Source: Dolomitihabitans soli | GTDB taxonomy: Bacteria; Actinomycetota; Actinomycetes; Streptosporangiales; Streptosporangiaceae | Assembly: GCF_022213955.1 (NCBI RefSeq) | Contig: NZ_JAKNTW010000002.1 | Span: forward strand, 310,001 to 374,000 | Length of the DNA stretch: 64,000 nucleotides | Reading direction: 5' to 3' | Shown: one piece after another, positions 31,733 through 40,461 of the stretch | Position numbering within the stretch: position 1 is the first letter of the stretch | Layout of the letters: each line of letters opens with the position of its first letter | Notes under the pieces: generated by a model | Databases searched by the model: none | What the model was told of the DNA's origin: nothing | The model's input: only the letters and a program-made list of their open reading frames with translations | Made by a program: the position numbers and the translations under genes

Positions 31733-32870
31733 GAGCCAAGCACCGGAGTCAGTAGTCCAGATCAGGGCAATCCGGCTCGTCAAGCCCGGGATCGCGGCGA
31801 TCAACATGGATGGACCACTCGCTACACGGGAACGCGTCATCCCTTTCACCGCCGGTGACGGCATGAATCTCAACCTCGTCAATGTGCGGGGGAACAGTCC
31901 GCCCGCAAAGTCCCCGGTCATCGTCGTCCACGGTGCGGGAGTGCGGTCAGGGGTGTTCCGCGCCCCCGTGCCCACGAACCTCGTGGACGCGCTCGTCGCC
32001 CACGGACACGACGTCTGGCTGGAGGACTGGCGGGCCAGCATCGACCTGCCGCCCAACGCCTGGACCCTCGACCAGGCGGCGCTGCACGACCATCCCGCCG
32101 CCGTGCGCAAGGTCATCGAGGAGACCGGGGCGGACCGGATCAAGGCGATCATCCACTGCCAGGGCTCCACCTCGTTCATGATGTCCGCCTGCGCCGGGCT
32201 GGTCCCCCAGGTCGACACGATCATCACGAACGCGGTGTCCCTGCACACGGTCGTGCCACGGTGGTCACGGGCCAAGCTCCGGTACGCCGTGCCGCTCGCC
32301 GCCCGGTTCCTGTCCTACCTCGACCCCTCCTGGGGAGATCGTCCGCCACCGGGCGCGGCCAAGGCGATCACCCTGCTGGTCAAGGCCGCCCACCACGAGT
32401 GCGCCAGCACGGTGTGCAAGCTGGTGAGCTTCACCTACGGCAGCGGATTCCCGGCCCTGTGGCGGCACGAGAACGTCGGCGCCGGCACGCACGACTCCTG
32501 GATCCCGCACGAGTTCGGCCCGGTGCCGCTGACGTTCTTCCGGCAGATGGACCGATGCGTACGGCGCGGCCACCTCGTCGCCTACGAACACCTCGACGGC
32601 CTGCCGGACGACTACACCGCCCAGGAGCCCCAGACGGACGCCCGCGTCGTCTTCCTGACCGGGGACCTGAACCGCTGCTTCCTGCCCGAGAGCCAGCGCC
32701 GGTCCTACGACTTCTTCGCGGGCCACCACCCCCGCCACCACGCCCTGCACATCCTGCCGGGCTACAGCCACCTGGACGTCTTCTTCGGCGATCGCGCCCA
32801 TCGCGACGTCTTCCCACTGATCATCGAGGAACTGGCCGGTTCCCCGACGCGCCACCGGGAGGGATCTTGA
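31731..32870 (+). CDS. Alpha/beta-hydrolase-fold protein with Cys at the nucleophile elbow
   Basis: 379 residues from a GTG at 31731. VIVVHGAGVRSGVFRAP forms the oxyanion region, and AIIHCQGSTSF (about 139-149) is the nucleophile elbow in which Cys143 replaces the usual Ser (GxSxG read as IHCQG). PGYSHLDVFFG near the end holds the catalytic His. A Cys nucleophile is seen in dienelactone hydrolases and in hydrolase-like proteins associated with GMC oxidases. First gene of the operon divergent from the GMC oxidase; its end overlaps the next gene (TTGA). Confidence 0.85.
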   Translation: MSQAPESVVQIRAIRLVKPGIAAINMDGPLATRERVIPFTAGDGMNLNLVNVRGNSPPAKSPVIVVHGAGVRSGVFRAPVPTNLVDALVAHGHDVWLEDWRASIDLPPNAWTLDQAALHDHPAAVRKVIEETGADRIKAIIHCQGSTSFMMSACAGLVPQVDTIITNAVSLHTVVPRWSRAKLRYAVPLAARFLSYLDPSWGDRPPPGAAKAITLLVKAAHHECASTVCKLVSFTYGSGFPALWRHENVGAGTHDSWIPHEFGPVPLTFFRQMDRCVRRGHLVAYEHLDGLPDDYTAQEPQTDARVVFLTGDLNRCFLPESQRRSYDFFAGHHPRHHALHILPGYSHLDVFFGDRAHRDVFPLIIEELAGSPTRHREGS

Positions 32871-33784
32871 GCTCATTCTCGGCGGGACACCGGCGTACGG
32901 CCGGCCGCTTCGCCAACGTCGACGGCATCCCCTTCCGCATGCCGGTGGGGACCCGGGGCAGCCCGGCCTTGCTGGCCGCCTACACCATCGACCCGGAGGA
33001 GGCGCGGGCCGTACTTCCGGCGGAGCTGCGTCCCTACCGGATGCTCGGCGGCGGGGTGCTGCTGATCGGGGTCGTCGACTACCGGGACACCACGATCGGC
33101 ACCTATGTGGAGTTCTGCATCGGAATCCTGTGCACCCGGAGTTCCCGGCCGGCGCCGCCCCTGCTGCCGCTGCTGCTCGGTTCCTTCTTCGGCACCGGCG
33201 TCTACATCTATGACCTGCCCGTGAGCACCGAGATCTCGGTGAAGGGCGGGCGCGGCATCTGGGGCATGCCCAAACGGCGGGCCAACCTCGACTTCGTCAT
33301 CGGCGACACCACGGTGAGCAGCCAGTACGACCTCGACGGGCAGATGGTCATGCGCGTCGACGTCCCCCGCCCTGCGCGGACACGGCTGCCGTTGCGGTTC
33401 AGCGGCGTCGGGTACGGATGCTTCCGCGGCATGCTCGCCAAATCGTCGATCTCGATGCGCGGCCGGATGGGCGTGACCTGGGGAGGCGGCCCCGGCAGCC
33501 GCCTGCTCATCGGCGACCACGAGCGGGTGGCGTGGTTGAAGCGGCTGGGCGTCCCGGACCGGCCGCTCCTGACGGCCTTCGTCCCGTCGATGCACGGCAC
33601 GCTCGACGACCACGTGGAGACGTGGTTCCTCACCTCGGACTCCGCGCCCGCGCCGGCCGAGGACGGCCTGGAGAGCCTGGTCGGCATGGGGCTCGGCCAG
33701 GACCGGCTGCCGCCTCCCGACCGCGCCCACAGCGACCGTCTGCTGGGGATGCCCGGATCGCGCGAACACATCGTGAGCAGGTGA
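32867..33784 (+). CDS. Acetoacetate-decarboxylase-like protein
   Basis: 305 residues from the TTG at 32867, which overlaps the hydrolase stop and follows GGGAGGG. GRGIWGMPKRRANLDF (about 129-143) contains the Lys (K136) matching the Schiff-base lysine of acetoacetate decarboxylase, and LLGGGVLLIGVVDYRDTTIGTY-like strands match the family core. Members decarboxylate beta-keto acids or run aldol/hydratase chemistry. In this cluster a beta-keto acid from a lipid chain is a plausible substrate. Overlap with the patatin gene (GTGA) indicates co-translation. Confidence 0.82.
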   Translation: MSSFSAGHRRTAGRFANVDGIPFRMPVGTRGSPALLAAYTIDPEEARAVLPAELRPYRMLGGGVLLIGVVDYRDTTIGTYVEFCIGILCTRSSRPAPPLLPLLLGSFFGTGVYIYDLPVSTEISVKGGRGIWGMPKRRANLDFVIGDTTVSSQYDLDGQMVMRVDVPRPARTRLPLRFSGVGYGCFRGMLAKSSISMRGRMGVTWGGGPGSRLLIGDHERVAWLKRLGVPDRPLLTAFVPSMHGTLDDHVETWFLTSDSAPAPAEDGLESLVGMGLGQDRLPPPDRAHSDRLLGMPGSREHIVSR

Positions 33785-34689
33785 CCATCGTGAAGAGATC
33801 ACTCGTCCTGGCCGGCGGCGGCGCGAAGATCGGCTGGTCGTCCGGCGTCCTGCAGGTGCTGCTGGAGGAGTCGGACCTGGAGTTCGACCACATCGACGCC
33901 ACCAGCGGCTCGGTCTTCAACCTCGGCATGCTGCTGTCCGGCCGCTCCGCCGGGCAGATCGCCGACGCCTGGGGGAACGTCAGCCCACGGGACTTCCTCT
34001 CCTTCCACCCATGGTGGCGTTACCTGGCGTTCTGGACGCTGCCGTCGCTGCTCACCCAGGAGGCGGCGGTGCGCACGATCATTCCCAGATGGGGCATAGA
34101 CCTGGCGCGGATCAGAGCCTGCCGCGAGGTCGGCGGCCATCCGGTCACGGCCACCTTCAACGTGGTCGACTTCACCACGAAGCGGGTCAAGACCATCCCG
34201 CACCAGCAGATGGATCTCGACCACTTCCTCGCCGTCGACGCCGTCCCCGGCGTGGTCCCGCCGGTGGCCGGGGACGGCACACTCTACGTCGACGCCATGC
34301 TGCTCAAGGACGCCAACCTCACCGAAGCCGTACGGCAGGGCGCCGACGAGATCTGGGTGATCTGGGCGATCGAGGACCGGCCCGAGTGGCGCGGCGGATT
34401 CTGGAACCACTTCGGCCACATCTTCGAGATCTGCGCCACGGGCAACCTCAAGCGCGAACTCGACCAGATAGAGGAGATCAACAAGCGGGTCGCGGCCGGC
34501 ACCGCCGCGCCGGGGCAGCGCCACGTCACCGTGCACGTCGTCCGGCCGACCGGACCGATCCCGGTCGGCTACCTCTTCTTCCGCGGCAGGCGGCAGATGC
34601 GACCCACGATCGAGGCCGGCCGGGTCGCCGCCAGGGACTTCCTCGTCAGGACGGGGCACCTGCGCACGGCCACGCCGCAGCCGGTGTGA
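33781..34689 (+). CDS. Patatin-like phospholipase/acyl hydrolase
   Basis: 302 residues. Oxyanion loop GGGAKIG (12-18), nucleophile Ser42 in ATSGSVFN (GxSxG variant), and a later TLYVDAMLLKDANL supplying the catalytic Asp. Patatins release fatty acids from phospho- or glycolipids using a Ser-Asp dyad. Start GTG 33781 overlaps the preceding stop (GTGA); GTG 33790, behind AGGTGA, is a good alternative. No signal peptide. Its stop codon lies within a 20-bp tandem duplication. It could supply the fatty acid substrate for the heme peroxidase downstream. Confidence 0.88.
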   Translation: MTIVKRSLVLAGGGAKIGWSSGVLQVLLEESDLEFDHIDATSGSVFNLGMLLSGRSAGQIADAWGNVSPRDFLSFHPWWRYLAFWTLPSLLTQEAAVRTIIPRWGIDLARIRACREVGGHPVTATFNVVDFTTKRVKTIPHQQMDLDHFLAVDAVPGVVPPVAGDGTLYVDAMLLKDANLTEAVRQGADEIWVIWAIEDRPEWRGGFWNHFGHIFEICATGNLKRELDQIEEINKRVAAGTAAPGQRHVTVHVVRPTGPIPVGYLFFRGRRQMRPTIEAGRVAARDFLVRTGHLRTATPQPV

Positions 34690-34710
34690 ACACGCCGCAG
34701 CCGCTGTGAA
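34671..34710 (+). repeat. 20-bp tandem duplication across the patatin stop codon
   Basis: CACGCCGCAGCCGGTGTGAA (34671-34690) is repeated at 34691-34710 with one change. The patatin stop TGA is in copy 1 and its duplicate lies in copy 2, so the protein length is unaffected. Confidence 0.85.
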
Positions 34711-34732
34711 CGACGACACTTCAGGAGCAGCG

Positions 34733-34861
34733 ATGGACCACCACCAGAGCAGCACCAGGGTCACCGCGCACCGCGCGCTCGCCACCGTCCGTGAAACGGG
34801 GCGGGACACCTCGGCGGGGAGACCGCCTCGGCCAGGTCGGCGACCGGCGGGGAGCCGGTGA
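34733..34861 (+). CDS. 42-aa small ORF coupled to the peroxidase gene
   Basis: The ATG at 34733 follows AGGAGCAGCG, a strong ribosome binding site. The product begins MDHHQSSTRVTAHRALATVRE and turns Arg/Pro/Gly-rich at the end. Its TGA overlaps the ATG at 34861 of the heme peroxidase (TGATG), so translation may be coupled. It has no recognisable domain. It could be a leader cistron that delivers ribosomes to the peroxidase, or a small protein in its own right. Confidence 0.5.
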   Translation: MDHHQSSTRVTAHRALATVRETGRDTSAGRPPRPGRRPAGSR

Positions 34862-36849
34862 TGGGCCCGCGCAGGCCGGCCCGGCCCGGCACCGCGCCGC
34901 ACCCCGTCCCCAGAGCCCGCCAGGCCCCGGAACGGCCCCCGCCCACCGACCAGACGCCCACCAGCCAAACACGGGCCGACCAAACACGGGCCGACCAGAC
35001 GCTGACAGACCGGGCACGAGCCGTCGGCCGGGAGCGGCCCGTCGCCGGAGCGGGCTACCGTCAGTCGTGGTTCTGGACCGTCTACGACGACCTGGCCGCG
35101 GCGATCGACCGCCGGTTCGGCTGGGACCGGCTGCCCGCCCCGTTCGGCCTGGCCGTCCTGGTCGGGATCCGGAACCGGCTGCGCAAGCGGAACCTGTACG
35201 ACACCGGCCGCCTGCCCGCCGTGGACCAGCCGAGCCCGGGGCCCGACTCCGCCGACCACGACGTACGGCGGACCGCCGACGGCTCCTTCAACGACGTCGG
35301 CCATCCCACGATGGGCATGGCCGGGACCCGGTTCGGGAGGAACGTCCCGCTCGACCGTACGCACGCCGAACCGCCCATGCGGCTCATGACGCCGAATCCC
35401 CGCCTGGTCAGCCGCCGCCTCATGACGCGCACCCGGTTCCAGCCCGCCGAAAGCCTCAACGTCCTCGCGGCCGCCTGGCTACAGTTCATGATCAGGGACT
35501 GGTTCAGCCACGGGCGCAGCCCGTCCGAGGACCCGTGGACCATCCCGCTGGAGCCGGACGACGACTGGCCGCGACCACCGCTGACGATCCCTCGGGTCTG
35601 CCCCGACGCCACCCGGCCACCCGGGTACGACGGGCCCGTGACCTCGCTCAACACCGCGTCCTCCTGGTGGGACATGTCGCTGATCTACGGCAACGGCATC
35701 GAGGAGCAACGCGCCGTACGGACCGGCAGTGGGGGAAGGCTGCGTGCGCGGCCGCGCGGGGTCCGGCCGATGGCGGGCGGCGAGACCGATCCGGCCCTGG
35801 AACCGGGGTTCTGGCTCGGCCTGGTGATGTTGCACACGCTCTTCACCCGTGAGCACAACGCCATCTGCGACCGGCTGCACGCGGAGTACCCCGGCTGGGG
35901 CGACGACGAGTTGTTCGAGCGCGCCCGGCTGATCAACGCGGCGCTGGTGGCCAAGATCCATACCGTGGAGTGGACGCCGGCGGTGATCAGCCATCCCACC
36001 GCGGTGCTCGGCCTGCGGGCCAACTGGTGGGGGCTGGCCTCCGAGCGGATCACCAAGACGCTGGGGAGGCTCAGCCCGAACGAGACGATCAGTGGCATTC
36101 CGGGCTCGCCCACCGATCACTTCGGGGTTCCCTTCAGCATCACCGAGGAGTTCGTGGCCGTCTACCGGATGCATCCGCTGATGCCCGACGACTACAGCCT
36201 GCGCGCCGCGCTGGACGACTCCGGCATCCGCCGGTGCACCCTGCGCGACCTGGCCGGCCCGGCCGCCCTGGAGGTCGCCTCGGCCGTCCCCGCCGCGGAC
36301 CTGTTGTACTCCTTCGGGACCGAACACCCGGGGGCGATCGTCCTGCGCAACTTCCCGCGCACGTTGCAGGAGTTCCTGCGGCCGGACGGGCAACCGGTGG
36401 ACCTGGCGGCGACCGACATCCTGCGCTGCCGCGAACTGGGCGTGCCCCGCTACAACGAGTTCCGCAGGCTGCTCCACCTGACGCCCGCCCGCTCGTTCGA
36501 CACGCTCACGGACGATCCGGCGCTGGCGGCGACGCTGCACGAGGTGTACGAGGGACGGCTGGAGGACGTCGACCTGACCGTGGGGATGTTCGCCGAGCGG
36601 CGCCCGAAGGGATTCGCCTTCAGCGACACGGCCTTCCGCGTCTTCATCCTGATGGCCTCACGGAGGCTCAACAGCGACCGGTTCCTCACCACGGACTACG
36701 CCGAACGGGTGTACACCCGGACCGGCCTGGACTGGATCGCGGACACCACCATGATCTCGGTGCTCCTGCGCCACCACCCGGAACTCCGCCCGGCCCTGCA
36801 CCGCGTACCGAACGCCTTCGCCCCCTGGCGCCGCACGGGCCGCACGTGA
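34861..36849 (+). CDS. Animal-type heme peroxidase / fatty-acid oxygenase family protein
   Basis: 662 residues. A low-complexity Pro/Thr/Gln N-terminus (to about residue 50, with repeated QTRAD) precedes the catalytic domain. FMIRDWFSHG is the distal His region and LVMLHTLFTREHNAICDRL the proximal His helix of the peroxidase-cyclooxygenase superfamily; DMSLIYGNG and RNFPRTLQEF follow. The order of motifs is closest to the alpha-dioxygenase/PGHS-like branch, which oxygenates fatty acids. Next to patatin this suggests an oxylipin-forming step (inference). The start at 34861 has GGGGAG upstream; GTG 34858 is equally possible. Confidence 0.88.
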   Translation: MGPRRPARPGTAPHPVPRARQAPERPPPTDQTPTSQTRADQTRADQTLTDRARAVGRERPVAGAGYRQSWFWTVYDDLAAAIDRRFGWDRLPAPFGLAVLVGIRNRLRKRNLYDTGRLPAVDQPSPGPDSADHDVRRTADGSFNDVGHPTMGMAGTRFGRNVPLDRTHAEPPMRLMTPNPRLVSRRLMTRTRFQPAESLNVLAAAWLQFMIRDWFSHGRSPSEDPWTIPLEPDDDWPRPPLTIPRVCPDATRPPGYDGPVTSLNTASSWWDMSLIYGNGIEEQRAVRTGSGGRLRARPRGVRPMAGGETDPALEPGFWLGLVMLHTLFTREHNAICDRLHAEYPGWGDDELFERARLINAALVAKIHTVEWTPAVISHPTAVLGLRANWWGLASERITKTLGRLSPNETISGIPGSPTDHFGVPFSITEEFVAVYRMHPLMPDDYSLRAALDDSGIRRCTLRDLAGPAALEVASAVPAADLLYSFGTEHPGAIVLRNFPRTLQEFLRPDGQPVDLAATDILRCRELGVPRYNEFRRLLHLTPARSFDTLTDDPALAATLHEVYEGRLEDVDLTVGMFAERRPKGFAFSDTAFRVFILMASRRLNSDRFLTTDYAERVYTRTGLDWIADTTMISVLLRHHPELRPALHRVPNAFAPWRRTGRT

Positions 36850-36937
36850 CTGCCGGGCTCGGTGAGACTGCCGGGATCGGCGGCCTGCGCGGGCGCTCCG
36901 GCCAGGACCGCGGCCATTGCATCGGGAAGGGGCATCG

Positions 36938-38401
36938 ATGGTCCGGTGCTTGGTGACGGGGGCGACCGGCTACATCGGTGGCCGGCTGGTTCCCGAACTG
37001 CTCGCGGCCGGTCACGACGTCCGCTGCATGGTGCGGTCACCGGGAAGGCTGCGCGACCTGCCGTGGGCGGAGCGGACGGAGATCGCCCAGGCGGACGCGT
37101 CAGACCCCGGGCAGACCAGGGAGGCCTTGGAGGGGATCGAGGTCGCCTATTACCTGATCCACACGATGGGCACGTCGGGCGACTTCACCGAGGGGGACCG
37201 CCGGGCGGCCCACACCTTCGCCGCCGCCGCCGGGCAAGCCGGGGTACGGCGGATCGTCTATCTCGGCGGGCTCGCCTCCGGCGGGGGGACCTCCCCTCAC
37301 CTGCGCTCACGCACCGAGGTCGGCGAGATCTTCCTGCGGTACGGCGTGCCGGCGGTGGTGCTGCGGGCCGCCGTAATCATCGGGTCCGGTTCGGCGTCCT
37401 TCGAGATGCTGCGCCACCTGACCGAGCGACTACCGGTGATGACCACGCCCAGGTGGGTACGCAGCCGTACCCAGCCCATCGCCATCCGCGACGTACTGCG
37501 CTATCTGACCGGCTGGGCGAGCGTTCCCGGCGTGGTCAACCGGGCGTTCGACATCGGTGGCCCCGACGTGCTGACCTACGCCGACATGATGCGGGGATAC
37601 GCCGCCGAGGCGGGCCTGCCGCGGCGGGTGATCATCCCGTTGCCCATGCTCACCCCCGGGTTGTCCAGCCTTTGGGTCGGCCTGGTCACTCCGGTCCCGG
37701 CGGGCATCGCCCGGCCCCTGGTGGAGTCGTTGCGCAACGAGGCGGTCTGCGGTGAGCACGACATCGCGCACCACATCCCCGATCCGGCGGGCGGGCTGAT
37801 CGGATTTCGCCGGGCGGTGTCACTGGCGCTCATGAAGATCAAGGAGGCCGACGTCGCCACTCGCTGGTCCTCGGCCTCGACGCCCGGCGCGCCCAGCGAC
37901 CCGCTGCCCACCGACCCCGGCTGGGCGGGCGGCAGTCTCTACATCGACAAGCGCAGCAGGCCCGTCGAGGCCGATCCGGACGCGTTGTGGCAGATCATCG
38001 AAGGCATCGGCGGCGAGCGAGGCTGGTACTCCCTGCCCGTCGCATGGTGGACACGGGGATTCCTGGATCGGCTCGCCGGCGGCGTGGGGCTGCGCCGCGG
38101 CCGGCGAGACGCCGACCGGCTGCGGGTGGGCGACTCGGTCGACTTCTGGCGGGTGGAGGAGGTGGTGCCCGGCCGCCTCCTGCGACTCCGCGCCGAGATG
38201 CGCCTGCCCGGCCTCGCCTGGCTGGAACTGGGCGTCGTCCACGCGTACGGCCGGACCGTCTACACCCAGCGGGCGATCTTCCACCCTCGCGGGCTGCTCG
38301 GGCACCTCTACTGGCGAGCGCTCTCCCCTTTCCACGGACTGATCTTCGGCCAGATACCGATCCAGGTCGCGAGGGCCGCGGCCCAGACCTCATCGCGCTG
38401 A
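36938..38401 (+). CDS. NAD(P)-binding atypical SDR fused to a DUF2867 domain
   Basis: 487 residues. N-terminus MVRCLVTGATGYIGGRLVPELLAAGHDVRCMVRSP is an atypical SDR (NmrA-like) fold, with YLIHTMGTSGDF and RIVYLGGL. From about residue 330 the DUF2867 domain follows (WWTRGFLDRLAGGVGLRRGRRD, LRLRAEMRLPGLAWLEL). Such fusions are annotated as NAD-dependent epimerases of unknown substrate. GAAGGGG precedes the ATG. It ends the operon that begins at 31731 (88 bp after the peroxidase stop). Confidence 0.85.
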   Translation: MVRCLVTGATGYIGGRLVPELLAAGHDVRCMVRSPGRLRDLPWAERTEIAQADASDPGQTREALEGIEVAYYLIHTMGTSGDFTEGDRRAAHTFAAAAGQAGVRRIVYLGGLASGGGTSPHLRSRTEVGEIFLRYGVPAVVLRAAVIIGSGSASFEMLRHLTERLPVMTTPRWVRSRTQPIAIRDVLRYLTGWASVPGVVNRAFDIGGPDVLTYADMMRGYAAEAGLPRRVIIPLPMLTPGLSSLWVGLVTPVPAGIARPLVESLRNEAVCGEHDIAHHIPDPAGGLIGFRRAVSLALMKIKEADVATRWSSASTPGAPSDPLPTDPGWAGGSLYIDKRSRPVEADPDALWQIIEGIGGERGWYSLPVAWWTRGFLDRLAGGVGLRRGRRDADRLRVGDSVDFWRVEEVVPGRLLRLRAEMRLPGLAWLELGVVHAYGRTVYTQRAIFHPRGLLGHLYWRALSPFHGLIFGQIPIQVARAAAQTSSR

Positions 38402-38533
38402 CCGCCAGTTCGGCGCATGGAACGGTCCAGCCTGTATGCCCAACCGGGCTCCGGACCGCTCTCTGCCGTGGTCGATCGCGTGGATACCACGGCCGGTGAC
38501 GCGCGGGCAGGAGTCCCATAAATCCCTTTTGCC

Positions 38534-38563
38534 TTGACTGCACCAAATCTGGCCCACTAGCGT
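38534..38563 (+). promoter_or_regulatory. Promoter of the ABC transporter operon
   Basis: TTGACT (38534-38539) and TAGCGT (38558-38563) are 18 bp apart. The predicted start lies near 38570, leaving about 50 nt of leader before the GTG at 38622. No gene occurs between 38402 and 38621. Confidence 0.6.
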
Positions 38564-38581
38564 CACTCTCTACGATACATC

Positions 38582-38598
38582 GTCTCTCTGAGAGAGAC
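38582..38598. promoter_or_regulatory. 17-bp perfect inverted repeat in the ABC operon leader
   Basis: GTCTCTCT-G-AGAGAGAC has 8-bp fully complementary arms around one base and lies 12-28 bp downstream of the predicted transcription start. A repressor bound here would block elongation. The IclR protein encoded in the same operon is the natural candidate. Confidence 0.6.
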
Positions 38599-38621
38599 TG
38601 CAATAAGGGATGTGAACGCCC

Positions 38622-39554
38622 GTGAAGAGGGTGCAACTTGCGGCGGCGATGTTGGTGTCCGGGGTGACGCTCGTCGGTTGTTCGACGCCGACCGACGCCG
38701 TCCAGGACGATCAGGCGAAGAGCGGCCCGGTGAACAGCGAACAGGCCGACACGTTCCCGCAGATCGCGCCCAGTTCCGAGGTCGAAGCACTGCTTCCCGC
38801 CGGGTTGAAGAGCTCGAAGAAGATCACGATCGCGCTCAGCGCGGGTGCTCCGCCGACGTCGTTCATCGCGCCCGACGGCAAGACGAGCATGGGACTGAAC
38901 GCCGACATCGGGCGGGCGCTCGCCAGGACCATGGGAGTGGAGCCCACGCTCGTCTCGATCCCGCTCGACGGCATCATCCCCGGCCTGCAGTCGAAGAAGT
39001 ACGACATGGCCGTGGCGTCCATGTCGCCGAGCCCGGAGCGGCTCCAGGTCCTCGACATGGTCGCCTTCACCAAGGGCGGCTCCGCGATCGCCGTGCCCAC
39101 CGGCAACCCGGACAAGCTGACCTCGACGACCCTGTGCGGGCTCCAGGTGGGCGTCGCCGTTGGATCGTTCCAGGCCACGACCCGGCTGCCGAAGCTCAGC
39201 GAGGAGACGTGCACGAGCAACGGCAAGCCGGCCATCAAGGCGATGGAGTTGCCCGACCAGAGCCAGGTGCTGCTGGCCATGTCGAGTGGACGCGTCAAGG
39301 CGGCCATGGCCGACGGCCCGGTGCTCGGCTACGCGCAGAAGACCCGGAACGCCAAGTTCGAAATTCTGAAGGACGAGTCCAGCCTGACCTCGACCGGTGG
39401 CATGGCCGTCGTCAAGGGCGCCGAGCTGACCCCGGCGGTCGTCAAGGCGATGGAGGTCCTGCACGGGCTTCCCGAGTACAAGAAGATCTATGAGAAGTGG
39501 GGGATGGCCGGCTATGCCCTCCCCGCCGGCGAGCTGGGCCAGCTCAAGGGCTGA
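38622..39554 (+). CDS. ABC transporter substrate-binding lipoprotein (polar amino acid type)
   Basis: 310 residues. The signal peptide ends in lipobox TLVGC (Cys about 20), so the protein is anchored outside the membrane. The core is a type 3 solute-binding fold (ITIALSAGAPPTSFIAPDGKTSMGLNADIGRALARTMG; DMAVASMSPSPERLQVLDMVAF; STGGMAVVKGAEL). The GTG start at 38622 follows GGGATGTG. Members bind amino acids, opines or related small amines. The permease gene follows after 13 bp. Confidence 0.92.
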   Translation: MKRVQLAAAMLVSGVTLVGCSTPTDAVQDDQAKSGPVNSEQADTFPQIAPSSEVEALLPAGLKSSKKITIALSAGAPPTSFIAPDGKTSMGLNADIGRALARTMGVEPTLVSIPLDGIIPGLQSKKYDMAVASMSPSPERLQVLDMVAFTKGGSAIAVPTGNPDKLTSTTLCGLQVGVAVGSFQATTRLPKLSEETCTSNGKPAIKAMELPDQSQVLLAMSSGRVKAAMADGPVLGYAQKTRNAKFEILKDESSLTSTGGMAVVKGAELTPAVVKAMEVLHGLPEYKKIYEKWGMAGYALPAGELGQLKG

Positions 39555-39567
39555 GGCGAGCGAACCT

Positions 39568-40461
39568 GTGAGCGTTACCACCGGGGTCCGTCCGCGGACC
39601 CGCCGTCCCAGGAAGAAGAGCCCGTGGCGCTACGTCGCCATCGCGGTGATCCTCTTCATGGTGCTGTCGCTGGCCGACGTGGCGCTGACCAACCCGAACT
39701 TCGGGTGGCCGGTCGTGGGCCAGTACCTCTTCAGCGCCGTCATCCTGCACGGGCTCCTGCTGACGCTGGAGCTGACCGCCGTCGTCATGATCATCGGCTC
39801 CGTGCTGGGCGTCCTGCTGGCCATCATGCGGACGTCCTCCAACGAGTTCGTGGCCAGGGGCGCGTGGACCTACGTCTGGTTCTTCCGCGGCACCCCCCTG
39901 CTGATCCAGGTCATCTTCTGGTTCAACATCGCGGCCCTGTTCCCGGAGATCGAGCTGGCCGTGCCGTTCGGCCCGACACTCGTGGGCTTCGACGCCAACG
40001 CCCTCGTCACGCCGTGGACCGCGGCGGTGCTGGCGCTGTCGCTCAACGAGGGCGCGTACATGGCCGAGATCGTGCGCGGCGGCCTGCTGGGGGTCGACCG
40101 GGGCCAGTACGAGGCGGCACAGGCGCTCGGCATGCGGCCGAACAAGGTCTTCCGGATCATCATGCCGCAGGCCGTGCGCACCATCATCCCGCCCACCGCC
40201 AACCAGCTGGTGACCACATTCAAGAACACCGCGCTGGTCAGCGTCATCGGCCTCGCGGATCTCCTGCACAGCGCCCAGGTCGTCTACGCGCTGAACTACC
40301 AGACGATCCCGCTGCTCATCGTCGCGGCCTTCTGGTACCTGCTGCTCACCTCGCTGCTCAGTTACTTCCAGGCGCTGCTGGAACGCAAGTACTCCAAGGG
40401 GTACGCGCCCAGGTCGCGCCCGCAGGCCAAGTCCGAGCCCGCCGTACCGAAGGAGGTCTAG
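39568..40461 (+). CDS. ABC transporter permease (polar amino acid type)
   Basis: 297 residues from the GTG at 39568. A basic N-terminus ([15 protein letters not shown]) precedes about five to six transmembrane helices. The EAA loop reads [31 protein letters not shown], diagnostic of HisM/GlnP-type permeases, preceded by [16 protein letters not shown]. It should homodimerise with the ATPase encoded next, whose start overlaps its stop by one base. Confidence 0.93.
   Translation: MSVTTGVRPRTRRPRKKSPWRYVAIAVILFMVLSLADVALTNPNFGWPVVGQYLFSAVILHGLLLTLELTAVVMIIGSVLGVLLAIMRTSSNEFVARGAWTYVWFFRGTPLLIQVIFWFNIAALFPEIELAVPFGPTLVGFDANALVTPWTAAVLALSLNEGAYMAEIVRGGLLGVDRGQYEAAQALGMRPNKVFRIIMPQAVRTIIPPTANQLVTTFKNTALVSVIGLADLLHSAQVVYALNYQTIPLLIVAAFWYLLLTSLLSYFQALLERKYSKGYAPRSRPQAKSEPAVPKEV

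Noticed and set aside
27943-31734. A 1263-codon open frame on the plus strand across the NACHT 3' part and the GMC gene
   Set aside because: It is the antisense shadow of the GMC gene plus an alternate frame of the NACHT gene; its composition is Arg/Gly/Pro-rich with no domain.
31717-31734. Five-codon ORF (ATG at 31717) whose stop overlaps the hydrolase GTG
   Set aside because: Too short to judge; no ribosome binding site, and it lies in the predicted promoter/operator region.
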